Source: Garcia nutans
Taxonomy: Eukaryota; Streptophyta; Magnoliopsida; Malpighiales; Euphorbiaceae
Length of the DNA stretch: 64,000 bases
NCBI GenBank assembly: GCA_947685225.1
Contig: CANTUV010000035.1
Location: 39,680,001-39,744,000 of the forward strand
Reading direction: 5' to 3'
Below the pieces are notes generated by a model. That model saw only the letters and a list, made by a program, of their open reading frames with translations, had not been told where the DNA came from and did no database searches. Positions within the stretch are counted from its first letter, which is position 1. Each line of letters starts with the position of its first letter. Below are positions 22,276 to 33,561 of this stretch, piece by piece. A program made the position numbers and the translations under genes.

Positions 22276-22538
22276 AGGAAATAAACTTTACAAAATTGAT
22301 AAGGTAAAAGTGATGGAAAAGGACGAGACCATGTTGTATGAGGAAAAGTATTAGCGACAAAAGTCCTTTACCACGTTGCATTTGGCTTTTGTGGTGATGC
22401 TGTGTAAATATTGAAACATGAAAAATGTATAATAATTGTGGCGCTGTAAAAAAAAAAGTTAGTTACAGTAAAGGCAAAAATTATGTATTATTATAATTAT
22501 TGTACATTGTTCATACAATTGATACAATTTATACATTA

Positions 22539-23313
22539 CTAAGAAGGTGGTGGTAGGTCATCAAATAAAGCTCTAAAAAAATCATCGCCTGTTGGAGGAG
22601 GGGGCGAATTACTCGTCCCGGGCTCACCCGAAGCAAGAGCACCAAAATCCCTATTACCTTGGAGTTTCGATCTATCATGGTCCTCATCAGAGGTAGATGA
22701 AAGGATCTCATGGTCATCAGTCTGGGTGCCTCTTGATGATGAAGCACCAGGATCCCTCATCCCCTGAAATTGGAAGTCTCAAAAATTTTGTTCTGATTGA
22801 TGATACAAATTTTTGAAATGAGAAGCCTGCTGATGACTTGCAGCCAACTCTTCTTGAAGTTTCTTATTTTGATCTTCAAGCATCCGCTGTGAGCCAGATA
22901 GGAAAAAGGTAAGAGCATACATAATCATGCACACATATAGCATAAATTACCATGAAATAAGAGAACTTACCAGGTAATTCATATCAATGCCCTGCGGATG
23001 AGATGACATATCTGGCGGACTAGAATGAGCAAACGAAGGGGCAGTAAAATGAGGTTTAGCCTTATGATCAAATGAGCCAACAGCCTGCAACAATCATTAA
23101 AGAATCAAAAAAGAAAGAAGCAATTGCAAGGGAAAAATGGTAAAGTTTTACCTGAGAAGTACTAGCCCCGAGATGTGGAACAAACTCTCCTGCATCTCCA
23201 TGATGTTCCTCTTCATCTCTACCCACATTTTCTTCAAAAATTTTCCGTACACCAACAGGAGATACATCAAATTTTAAGAGCCTTCTTAAAATAAAATGGG
23301 CATAAATGCACAT
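22539..23313 (-). pseudogene. Second antisense gene: spliced-looking coiled-coil protein
   Basis: Three exons are inferred: 23313-23152 (54 codons), 23084-22971 (38 codons) and 22886-22539. Intron 1 (23151-23085) has CAG/GTAAAA and TTGTTGCAG; intron 2 (22970-22887) has CTG/GTAAGT and GGCTCACAG. All three exons join in phase. The product has an acidic His-rich part, a coiled coil (MLEDQNKKLQEELAASHQQ) and a Ser/Pro/Asp-rich tail ending DDLPPPS. One in-frame TGA (22781-22779) lies after the coiled coil. I do not recognise the family. It may be the 3' part of a longer gene whose start was replaced by the minisatellite, and it lies upstream of, and in the same direction as, the other antisense gene. 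Confidence 0.6.
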
Positions 23314-23424
23314 GGTAGATGGAGAAATGTCTCAACACCATAACCGTATCAAGCCGACCACCATGCATCCTCCGCCATTGATATAATATTTAAAGTATAT
23401 TCCGAGCAAAACTAAAAATTTTCT

Positions 23425-24005
23425 TAGGTCCAGAACTCAAATTTTTCTTAGGTCCAGAACCTAGAATCTTTCCTAAGTCTAGAACTTAGCTCAGGTCCAG
23501 AATCCAAATTACGCTTAGGACCAGAACCTAGAATCTTTCCTAAGTCCAGAACTTAGCTCGGGTCCAGAACCCAAATTATCCTTAGGTCCAGAACCTAGAA
23601 TCTTTTCTAAGTATAGAACTTAGCTCGGTTCCAGAACTCAAATTACTCTTAGGTCTAGAACCTAGAATCTTTCCTAAGTCCAGAACTTAGCTCGGGTCCA
23701 GAACCCAAATTGTCCTTAGGTCAAGAACTTACAATCTCTTCTAAGTCCAGAACTTAGCTCGGGTCCAGAACCCAAATTATCCTTAGGTCCAGGACCTAGA
23801 ATCTTTTCTAGGCCCAGAGCTTAGCTCGGGTCTAGAACCCAAATTATCCTTAGGTCTAGAACGTATAATCTTTTCTAAGTCCAGAACTTAGCTCGGGTCT
23901 AGAACCCAAATTATCCTTAGGTCCAAAACCTAAAATTACCCTTAGGTCCGAACCTAAAATTATCCTTGAATCCAAAACTCGAACCGGGTCCAGAACCCAA
24001 AACCT
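23425..24005 (+). repeat. D3 3' minisatellite of hairpins with CCAGA loop
   Basis: About eight copies of a 67-bp unit are present, each made of three hairpins of about 22 bp: TAGGT-ccaga-ACCTA, CTAAGT-ccaga-ACTTAG and GGGT-ccaga-ACCC. The loop is the same and the stems differ but remain complementary. The array ends just before the polypurine tract. It holds the place of the D2 and D-b arrays, whose sense-strand unit GGGT-ccaagt-ACCC is clearly related. Confidence 0.86.
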
Positions 24006-24070
24006 CAACCATCTCAAAAATTAAGTCTATTTCTTTTCACTCTCTTTTACTAAAGTCTCAGATCATTCAA

Positions 24071-24083
24071 ACAGGGGGCAAAC
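24071..24083 (+). other. Polypurine tract of D3
   Basis: The bases 'acagggggcaaac' directly precede TGTATACCC of the 3' LTR. Reversed equivalents abut the LTRs ending at 12590 ('gtttgccccctgt') and 44200 ('gtttgccccttgg'). This shared tract fixes which LTRs are 3' LTRs and the orientation of each element. Confidence 0.85.
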
Positions 24084-26291
24084 TGTATACCCTTAATTTT
24101 TGACCCATTCCGGTCCAATATATTTTAATTAGTCCAAAATAAATTTTGTGTTATCTTAATTAAACAATATTTGTTTTAGTATTTAGTTTTTTTAATTAAT
24201 AAAAAATAATAATAATAATAATAATAAATAAACAAAAATAAAAATAAAAATCGGTGACGGAAAAATCGGCGATGAAAAAATTCGTCGCCAAAAAGTTAGG
24301 ATGAAATGGCCTTGGGCCATTTCACCCGCAGGAGTTTCATGTGGGAGAAATGGCCTGCAGGCAATTTCGCTTGCCCAGCTTGCAGGTTCCCACGGCAGCT
24401 TTTTTTTTGCCAGCGAAATTTTTTCGCAGCAGTTTTTTTCCTCAGCAAAATTTTTTCGACGCAATTTTTTTTGAAACCAAATTCTATTTGGTTTCGGTTT
24501 CCTTTTCTTAATTAATGTTAGTTTCTACAAACAATTAAGATTAATAATCAAAATTTTCTATAAATAAGACCAAAAACAATACAGAAAGGAGGAAAATTTT
24601 AGAGGAAAAACTTTGGACCGAGGAATCAATAAAATTAGGAGATTAATAATCGGACTTTTGAGAGGGAAAACAAGCAATTCAATCCATCAAAGGCAACTAT
24701 CTTCCCTTTGATCTTGTTCATCCAAGAAGTAATTTTTGGTGGAACCAACAAACAAAGGTATGAATATCTAATTTTTTCACAGTAGCTTCAATCATTCAAT
24801 TATTTCTTTTGATTTTAAAATCCTTAATTCGTTTCTATGTTTTCCAAAAATCTTAAAATTGTTGTTTCTGTTTCTTCAAAATCTTAAAACCCTAATCTAC
24901 TTTCTAACTTTTCAAAACCTTAAATCATTTCATTAATTTACCAAAACCCTAATCTACTTTCCAATTTTCCAAAACCCTAAATTGAATCCTTTTCTTTCCA
25001 AAAACCCTAAAAAATATCTTTTCTGTTTCTATAAACTTTAAATCGTTTTGTTTATTTCCATAAAGCTTCATAAAACTGTAAATTGTTTTTCCAAATTCTA
25101 AAATCAAATACATTCTCCGAAACACTAAAAACCCTAATTTAACTTTAAAACCAAAACAGTAACCTCAAACTAGCTAACATTAAACCCTAGTTTTCTTAAA
25201 CCCTAACTTCCTTAAAACCTTAAACCCTAATTTTTTAAACCCTAATCCTTTAAACCTTAAAACCTTATAAACCTAAATATTAAAATTCAAACACAACAAG
25301 CCTAAAAATAACAATTCAGTAACTAATAATCATAAACCTAATGTTTTAATTATTTAAACCCTAATTTCATGATTTTACCACTCAAATCCTAATTTGGTTA
25401 ATCAAATAACCTTATCAATCTCTTAAATTATAAAACCTTAATCCATTTTAATTCCCTTAAAACATACAATAGCTTAAACCAATAAATTCCAAAGCCCTAA
25501 ACATTAAATAAAGAATCTTAAATAGAAACAGTAAATGTCAATTTGTATCTTTACTTGTTTTATGTGATTATGTAGTTTATTATATGGTTTGATTTATTTA
25601 AGTTCAATGCTTGATTTATTTAGTTTATCATGGATGGATGTTTACATTCTATTGATGTTTAATATCTTTGATGAATGATTTATTTATGATAAATCGTTAT
25701 TTACTTTTATTGATTTATTTAGATTTCCAAATGTTGTAAGAGGTATGTTTCCACTTGGTGGGTACCTCACTAGTTCAATATCATGTAATTTAAATTGTTT
25801 TTATATTTTAGAACAATGTAAAGGACATGTTTCTACCTTTTGGTGGGTGTCCTATTTAGGCATGGATGATGTAAGGGCATGTTTCCATCCTCGGATGGGT
25901 GTCTATTTATTTGCTTTGTTTGGACATTGCTTTGATTTTAATATAACGATGCTTTATTTCAATTGTTGCATGTAATATGGATAATATTATTATATTTAAG
26001 AATTTTATAATATTAAGACTTGTAAAGGAGGCCGGTTCCAATGAACTGGGCGTTGTGGGGGTGTTGGGCCATTTCTCACCTTCCCCACACGTACCCAACT
26101 TTTCGAACCCATTAGGGGGTTGGGGATTCCTTAGGAATCAAGTCATCCACCCTTTCTTTTTCCTAACCCATCCGGTTGGCGCTCCATTTAATTCGGACTT
26201 AGGTTCATGTTCTCTAAGGCCCCGAGCCTAAACAGAGCCAAAATCGCAAGAACCATTCCACCGGTAGTAGGGTCAAAAATCCCCGCTCACA
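24084..26291 (+). repeat. 3' LTR of D3
   Basis: It starts TGTATACCC and ends CTCACA, 2.2 kb. Order of parts is as in D1: GC-rich variable segment (24290-24470), TATAAATA (24559), CCCTAA-rich zone (24890-25410), three two-tier hairpins (25740-25904) and GC-rich U5. It differs from the D1 LTR at many positions, arguing against one shared insertion. The right flank (from 26292) is element E. Confidence 0.88.
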
Positions 26292-26499
26292 GTATGGTGA
26301 AGATGAATTTGCTTCAAAACAAAAACTAAAATACATAAAAAAAGAAGTTAAGACAGAAGTAAATGAAATAAACAAACAAATAAAATAGTTCTTAAAGAAA
26401 AATGCAATTTTCCAACAGGCAGAAAAATAAAAGAAAAAGAAAAATAACAATAAATAAGTCATGAAAAGAAAATGAAATGTGGACTAATAAAAAATTGGC

Positions 26500-27990
26500 G
26501 CATTGTTGGAATCGTCACCGTTGGTCTCATCATCGGACATCAACTGGAGGTGCAGGTGCAGGTGTAGGTGGTGGTTGCGAAGGGTTAAACCCTAGATACC
26601 TCCATAATTATAACATGGATTGATCCAGCCATTGCCTTCTCAAGATCTTGTGATCCAGCTGGGCTTGGAAAGAAGTAGTCTGTTCAAGCATGAACTGCTT
26701 CATTTGGTCCTGCTGAGATAAGATCTTATTCTGATTTAGCTCGATATTCCCTATCTTAACTTCGATCCTGCAAATTTGACGCTCTAAATCTGTAGGCTTC
26801 CTATCATCATCCCACTCAATATTAACTGACTGGCGCCAGTCTCGAAATGTAGGGGTCTAGACAAAAGATGGTCCAGCAGAAGAAGAAGGTGCAGTAGTGG
26901 AGGAAGGCCCAGCGGCAGTGGTTGAAGGCCCAGCGGCAGTGGACGAGCCCGAAAAATCTGTCGATGGCGGTGGTGGTATATCCGAAGGAGGAGTAGAAGG
27001 GGATGCCTCTTGTATATCTAAATCCTTAGGAGGTGCCTGTAGCCTAGCTACCTTCTCCCGGTTCAGTCTCTTCAATGTGTCCATGCCCAATAGTTTGGGC
27101 AAACCATCCACCATCATAGGTAGGCAGCCATCTAACACACCAAAGCGACGAGCTAGTCGTGTGACATACATGCCCTATGTAAAGTACTTGATGCTCCCTT
27201 TTTAGACTGCTCGTAAAAGAAGTGTGTGATGGAGTGTGCAACATTGCACCGGGTCTTCTGTACCATGCAGTGCAGGAAAAATAAATCTCTTAGGCTCACC
27301 ACCCCTGTGCTGCTCAGCCGAGTTATAAGAGTGTGAACTAACAAGTTATGCACCACTTTGCAAGGGAAGGACTCAAAGTTGGAAGCCTTAGATACCTTGG
27401 GCTGATATTTATCTACAGTGGGTGCAAAGGTCCTCCAAACTCAAGGGGGAACAACCTCACACTCGACAAAATCCACCTCGAAATTTAAATAGTTGAAATT
27501 CTATACTTCCTCTGCAGTGTATAACCCGAGATTCACCCCAAGGTCATTAATGCTCATATGGAATCACTGCCCTCCAGTCTGAATTTAATTATTGGCTCAG
27601 TAATTGAAACCTTGGTCTTTTCGAATTGAAAGGTGTAGTAAAATTCCAATGTCAGCTCTCTTTAGGAAGGCTCATTGATAGAGAATAGTTGGTTCCATCC
27701 TGGTTGGTTGATCAGTTCCCGAATATCTGCTGCAATATTGGCTAGTTCCATAGCATCCCAATCCAAAACACAAGGTGGGGACCAATCCTTATCACCGAAA
27801 GTTCAAATCGCCTTCTTTCCTCGACATTCGAGAATCTAAGGCATTTGTGGTTTGCCATGAACTTAGAAGTTGGTCATGTAGAGGGTTGGCTTGATCTGCC
27901 TTCCCCTCATGCACTTTTGGCGGGTAGCTGGGAGGATGATTGTTTGTGAGGGCCCATTGTCTGCAAAACAAACAAGAATTCTTCAATAAC
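26500..27990 (-). pseudogene. Athila-type env-like/ORF remnant
   Basis: The minus strand carries broken frames resembling the extra 3' ORF of Athila elements, often labelled putative plant transposon protein. Recognisable parts are an RF...ERRRFE stretch near 27820, 'VVHNLLVHTLI' near 27340, 'VTRLARRFGVLDG' near 27160 and 'LLGMDTLKRL' near 27080. A Pro/Ser/Thr-rich low-complexity stretch (26860-26990) and a Gln-rich coiled-coil tail (near 26650-26780) follow. Many stops and frameshifts are present. It lies downstream of integrase, the position known for the Athila env-like gene. No signal peptide or membrane span could be assigned. Confidence 0.6.
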
Positions 27991-28714
27991 AATAAAAAAA
28001 TATAGCACGATACAAAATAGCAACAAAAGACCGGCACAAAGTTAATGAAATACCGGCATTATAACGATGAAGCATAATGTTAATCCTAACAAATTAATGT
28101 CAACAGCCAATTTAAAACAAATTGATCAACCTATATCAACAAACACTTAACCAACAAAAGCGATGAACCAATTCGAACGACGGCAATTCCAATAATAGCG
28201 ATTCCATTTTCCAACAATAACAATTAACCATAACCCAACAAGCAAATCAAGCAATTTATAATTAAAACACAAACTAAATCAAAATAATTCAAATGCCGAA
28301 TCAAAACAGAATTAAAAACAAAACAAAAGCAAAATAAATCTATCGGCGCAAAAATCACGATAAATCAAAATGAAGCAAAATAAAGCAAACGCGGCATAAA
28401 TCTTGCAATTCTAAGGAAAATAAAAGAGAATACAAGGAATCCATAAGAAAAATGAAAGAAAAAAGAAAGAAATCCAACAAAAATCACAAAAGTGAGAGTT
28501 CGTACCTGAAAAGTGCAAAAATCATGTGGAATCAAACAAAACTCTAGCGAATCTGCACAAAAATTGCAAAATGGTAGTTAAAATCTCTCCTAAAGTGATT
28601 AGGTGTGTGAGTGCAGCTTTGGGAGTGTAAGAAATTTGAGAGAAAATGAGAGAAAAGGGAGAAAGAAAACTGATTCGTGCGTGTAAAATGTTTTCGGGTC
28701 CTTATATAAAGACG

Positions 28715-29113
28715 TCGACACACCAGTGACATGCTCGTGTTACTGGGCGTGCCCTGTGAATGCAAGACAGTGTATACGACATGCCAACAGACACGATCGT
28801 GTCCATGGGTGTGTCATAGGTACTGGATGAATCATTAAATGAAACGCCCATTGACACGGGCGTGTCAATGGGCGTGTCACATGTACTGTGACAACGAAAG
28901 AAACGACATGCCCACTAGCCTGGGCGTGTTCTTTAGGCGTGCTGGCTCTTTTTTTTTTGAGGCATGACCAGTGACACGGGGGTGTCCCTGGGTTTGCCAT
29001 AGCTACTGTTTTTCTTTCAAAATGACACGCTCAATGACACGGGCGTGTCATTGGGCGTGTTGTAGCTACTGCCTCTTAAAAATAATGACACGCCCAATGA
29101 CACGGGCGTGTCC
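28715..29113 (-). repeat. GC-rich palindrome array in E spacer
   Basis: About six units are present with arms such as CACGCCCATTGACACG-type inverted repeats; the one at about 29024-29060 has 16-bp arms around 'gg' with a single mismatch. Cores are GACACGGGCGTGTC. The array lies between pol and the env-like ORF of E. The core is the same as in LTR A, C2 and C3, although the flanking elements are unrelated. Confidence 0.85.
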
Positions 29114-29389
29114 TAAAATATGCTCAATTTACCCCTCAAAATCAAATTTCCTTTATAAATTCAAATGAATGGAAGGAAAACAAACCACCAACCAATGATA
29201 GAAGGATAAAACTAAAACAAAATGACGACACAAACCAAAAACATAGAAATTAAAGATATAAAAATTAAAGAACAAATAAAATGGTGGGTTGTCTCGCACC
29301 CAGCACTTCTTTAACGTCGTATTAGTTGGACGTTCGGGGTAAATTTCCCTAGTCTTGGAGGTGTAAAACCACCTTCAAGTCCTGTATTA

Positions 29390-30398
29390 CCCCCCCAAAA
29401 TATAATTTGAGCCTGTGCCCATTTACTTTAAAATCTCTTTTTTCCGGATGAGTTATTTCAACCACTCCATACGGGAAAACTTCTTTAACTATAGAAGGAC
29501 CGAACCATCAAGATTTTAACTTACCTGGAAAGAGTCGAAGCCTCAAATTGTATAATAATACCTAATCTCCCGCTTGAAACTCTTTCCATTCCTTAATGCA
29601 AGCATCATGCCATCTCTTAGTACGCTCCTTATACATTCTTGCATTGTCATACACTTGCAATCTCCACTCTTTACCTACAATTTTCTCCTTTCACCTGCAC
29701 TAGCTAGATCAAGTTTTATAGCCCAAAATGCATTATGTTCAATTTCAACAGGTAAATGACAAGCTTTTCCATATACCAGCCTAAATGGCATAGTGCCCAA
29801 AGGAGTTTTGAATGCAGTCCTAAAAGCCCATAGAGCATTGTCCAATTTCTCGGACCAATCCTTTCGGGATCGCTCTACAGTTTTTTCTAGAATTCTTTCT
29901 ATCTCCCTATTCGTGTTCTCAACTTGGCCACTAGTTTAGGGATGGTAAGGAGTAGCAAACCTATGTGTAACGCCTAATCTTTTGAAAACTTTCTCGAGTT
30001 GAATGTTACAAAAGTGAGTACCGTATCACTTATAATTGCTTTCGGTGTACCAAATCGAGAGAACAACTTCTTCAAAAACTTCATCACAACCCTGGCATCA
30101 TTGGTTGTCAAGGCTTGGGCTCCAGGCCATTTAGAGACATAATCTATAGCTACAAGAATATATTTGTTACTAAAGGAATTTGGAAACGGTCCCATAAAAT
30201 CGATCCCCCATACATCAAAGACTTCACACACTAAAATTCCATTTTAGGGCATCTCATCAAGAGATGAAATGTTTCCAGTCCTTTAGCAATGATCACAATG
30301 GTTCAAAAATTTGTAGCTATCCCTAAATAAAGTGGGCCAATAAAATCTTGATTCTAGTACCTTTTGAGCAGTCCTATTGGCTCCCATATGACCACCAG
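29390..30398 (-). pseudogene. pol: Integrase remnant of E
   Basis: From 30398 leftward the frame shows the end of the zinc domain (GGHMGANRTAQKVL, then CDHC with a stop in place of the next residue), the core start FDVWGIDFMGPFPNSF (near 30220), SKWPGAQAL, a second acidic residue in AIISD (near 30030) and GQVENTNREIERIL with the catalytic Glu (near 29900). The C-terminal part has FPYGVVEI and FKVNGHRLKLYFGG (near 29420), typical of Athila integrases. Several stops and a frameshift near 29690 disable it. Upstream residues of the zinc domain are missing at the C1 junction. Confidence 0.88.
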
Positions 30399-32469
30399 TG
30401 TAATATCCTCATATATGCCCTAGAAGTTGTGATTATGTTGTTGTTGTTGTTATATAATTGGATTGAATATATGTGTTACATTATAAGAGAAAAGAAATAG
30501 AGAAAAGAATGTTTATGTATATGTGATTTGGGAAAGAATTTAGGGTTTAGAGAGAATGGTATATGTTGTGTATATGATGATATATATAACATATAAGTTG
30601 GTCAAAATGAAGAGTCAAGGAAAGAAGATATTTATTTTTGTTAAGTGTGAAGTTACTATAAAGGGCATGTAATGAATGGTAATCAAGACAAATGGTATAA
30701 GGGTGTTTAGGTAATTACTCTTGTTGAATCACTTGGTGGAGATTTAAAGAGGTGATATTTTGTCTTTTCTTCATTTCCTTCTTCTTCTTCTTCTCTTCTC
30801 CACGTTGGTTGGCTCCTCCTTAGACAAGAGAGAGCAAAGTGAGATTTGTTTAATTCTAACATCAAATTGAAGGGAGAATCAAAGGATTTAATTGAAGATT
30901 TGTGGAATTCAACAACTTAGGTAAGTTCTTTCTCTTGATTTTCCTTTGTTCTTTTGAAATTGTGTTTGGGATTGGTGAGTTGATATGGATGGTTGATGGA
31001 GTGTGTTTGTGTATGGTGTGTGTAAAAGTGTTGAAATGGAATTAAAGATAAGAAGCTAGGTTGGTGTTGGTGATGGAAGAGTAAGAGTTGTGTTTAGTGA
31101 ATTTTTTTCTGTTTTACAATTAGTAAAGGCTGTGACTTGTATGATTTTTAATTAATTATAGAAAAATGTTCTTGAAGTGAATTTTTGATATGTTGTGCCT
31201 CTATGAGTCTAGAATGACTGAAAAATATGTTGATTCGATTTTGGAATGGTTATGAGTTTAGAAAGATTATTTTTATTAGACCTGTTCCAGCAGGTACCTT
31301 AACTGAGACAGCTATATTTCGGGATTTTTAATAAAATGTAGAAAAATCATATCCAATTGAATTTTGGATATGTTGTTGCTTAGTGAGTCTAATATTTGAG
31401 AAAAATAATTTGGAACCACGTTGATTGAATTTGATTTATGGAATTCACAAAGTTCAGAACTGCTGCCAGGATGCAGGGCAATTGGGGCAGTCTGGTTAGG
31501 TGAACTATTTGACCAAGATTTTGTGTTCAGTTTGATCTGAAATTTTAAAGGAATGATTTTAAGATACAAAACTAAATTCTGTAAAAATTTTAGAATTTTT
31601 AGTCAAGTAGATTAATTTATACAATTTTTCAAAATAAGGATAAAATGGAGTCTTAAACCAGAATGTACTATTCATATGGTCATTTTGCTAATATTCCTTT
31701 GGATTAGGTTTTGAAGAGATTGGGTTGCATTAACCTAAATGTGGAGAATTCTTGGAAAGAAAAGAAATGTATAGATTGATGGGACTAGTTCTTGAGGTAA
31801 GTACCAATACATATGATTGTATTTAATTACATAATTTGAGGCTTAACACATTTGTTTGCAAATGTGTTAAGTGATCTATTATATTGTTAACATAATTGGA
31901 CTAAGGTGATGATTGAATGATGTGAAGGATGTGAAGATCATTAACAAGGTAAGCATAAACCCTATTTGATTGTATATCCTTATATGTCTTTGAACATTAA
32001 CACATTGGGATGAAAGTGTTAAATAAGCTATTATATTGTGAATGTAAATGAAGAATATATATAAAGGATGAAATATGAAATGGGAAAGGTAGGAAGAAAT
32101 GAGGATCATTCTTAAGGTATGTGCAATTTGTTATGATAAATGCTCTAGTAATGAATGATGTTAATGTGTTTTGAGAAGTGAGAAAATGTTATGTTATATG
32201 CATTGTGAATCTTGTGTATGGCAATGTATTATATGAATAATATACTTTGAAATGTGATATCAATGATGCTATATGTATCATATGGATTGAGATATGATAT
32301 GATATGAAGCCATTGTGATTGGCTATGATAATTCAATTGAAAGAGATAAGGCATGTTGGCCTAATTGATGATGAGATTGATAATGAAATAATAAATGAAT
32401 TGTTTGTTTAATATGTTATTCAGTTTCAGAGTTCTGGATTTGGGTGGCATGCCTAAGAAATGATGAAAG

Positions 32470-32647
32470 GTAACAGTCTTGCCGGGTTGAGGATCTCCTC
32501 ATATGTGTTGAGTTGATGGTCCAAGAGACTGGGTCTGTTACACTATGAGAATTGTGAATATGAGATATATGATTTGTAACAGTCTTGCCGGGTTGAGGAT
32601 CTCCTCATATGTGTTGAGTTGATGGTCCAAGAGACTGGGTCTGTTAC
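32470..32647 (+). repeat. Two 72-bp hairpin units in C1 LTR
   Basis: Each unit begins GTAACAGTCTTG and ends GACTGGGTCTGTTAC, so the ends can pair, and contains the perfect palindrome GAGGATCTCCTC. The 3' LTR has the same pair at 39156-39227 and 39262-39333. Solo LTR C3 has three related units at 56998-57070, 57104-57175 and 57210-57281. Confidence 0.85.
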
Positions 32648-33200
32648 ACTATCCATGGATAGAGATACATGTATATACATTGCCTACGGGCGTGATGATT
32701 GTGACTATGAACCAAAGCAGTAACTCTGAACTTTGAATAACATATTAGTGTTTTGGGCCCGAGTCTGTCTTTATTGTCAATGTGAATTGCAAGTATTGAA
32801 ATATTGATTGTGAGTATTAATAATGAATTATGCTTGGTGAATTGTGAATAATATAATGTTATTAAGTGTAATATGTAAATGAATTGTGGTTGATGATAAA
32901 GGTTGTCTTTATTGTAAATGTGATTTATGATTTGTATGATATATAATTTGTGTATTGCAATAATGATTGGTATGGTATATATAATGTAGGGGTATTAATA
33001 TATTGGTTTTGAGTATTGGTGATGCATTGGGGTTGGTGATAATATTATGTATATATGTACATCATATTTGAAATTAGCTAGGATATATTAAAGATGAAAT
33101 TAAAAAGAAAAGAAGATATGATAAGAACTAATTATATATTGAATTGATGTATCATTATATGTCAATACTTCTATACTATATGTTTATATTTTATAGTTGG

Positions 33201-33245
33201 ACTACTAAGCTCTCGGGCTTAGCGCGGGTGTTTATTCGCGCAGGT
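33201..33245 (+). other. Conserved double hairpin of Tekay-like LTR (C1)
   Basis: CTAAGC, a five-base loop region and GGCTTAG form stem one; CGCG, ten bases and CGCG form stem two, followed by 'caggta'. The C1 3' LTR has lost this part in its terminal deletion. See the C2 copy at 12034-12080. Confidence 0.65.
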
Positions 33246-33561
33246 ATATAGATGGAAGATATGAAGTCTTTTGTTATGCCACAAGTAGAGTAAAGTTTGT
33301 CGAGACCAACTAGAGGGTAATGCATACATGTATAAACTTTAATTATGATGTATTTCTGACGAGAGAGTATTTATATGTATAAATGAAGTTTTTGATAAAG
33401 ATAATGATTTTGTAAATGTTATTTAAATTAATGTATTATGGTTTGAACTCTGTTACAGGTTTTTAAAATGTAACGAAAAGTGACATCCTTATACTTTATA
33501 TATTTACTGTATGTATACTAGGTATACGCATAGTACTTATATAGGGTATCTGGGTGTTACA

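Larger units (their letters stand above)
17734..26291 (+). mobile_element. D3, Tat/Ogre-like element with pol and antisense genes, 5' truncated
   Basis: D3 begins abruptly inside reverse transcriptase at 17734, where inverted D2 stops. It continues with RT, RNase H, second RNase H, integrase (to 20449), a repeat block, two genes on the opposite strand (20861-23313), a hairpin minisatellite (23425-24005), a polypurine tract (24071-24083) and a 3' LTR (24084-26291). Dual RNase H and an antisense gene downstream of pol are known marks of the Tat lineage, which includes Ogre, Grande and Retand. Gag, protease and the RT N-terminus are missing. Confidence 0.85.
26292..30398 (-). mobile_element. Athila-like element E, 3' half
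   Basis: Read on the minus strand from 30398: integrase, the end of pol near 29390, a phrase reading 'gtgcgagacaaccca' typical of the Athila pol/env spacer, a palindrome-rich spacer, AT-rich sequence (28040-28700) without genes, and an env-like ORF remnant (27950-26500). The 3' LTR is not present; the element stops against the D3 LTR at 26291. The other part is at 39541-41947 beyond C1. Confidence 0.8.
30399..33561 (+). repeat. 5' LTR of C1
   Basis: TGTAATATCC starts and GGTGTTACA ends this 3.16-kb LTR. It holds two 72-bp inverted-repeat units (32470-32541, 32576-32647) with outer arms GTAACAG/CTGTTAC and an inner GAGGATCTCCTC palindrome, the 'gggcccgag' landmark (32756) and the double hairpin (33201-33245). 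The plus strand is poor in C. Open frames inside it (for example 31312-31569 minus) recur in the 3' LTR only because the LTRs are copies. Confidence 0.9.

Noticed and set aside
4421..26291. D1 and D3 as the two ends of one element with LTRs at 4421 and 24084
   Set aside because: The LTRs differ at many positions, the right flank (gtatggtgaag) does not continue LTR D-y after its break at tatgg, and the layouts differ (gag-only versus pol plus antisense genes). A shared TATGG-like flank is weak and may be chance.
31312..31569. 85-codon frame duplicated exactly at 37997-38254
   Set aside because: The duplication only reflects identical LTRs of C1; the frame is antisense to the element and unlike any family I know.
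32470..32647. Repeats with spacers that might suggest a CRISPR array (also 57000-57281)
   Set aside because: Only two or three long degenerate units, no uniform spacers, and the context is a plant LTR.
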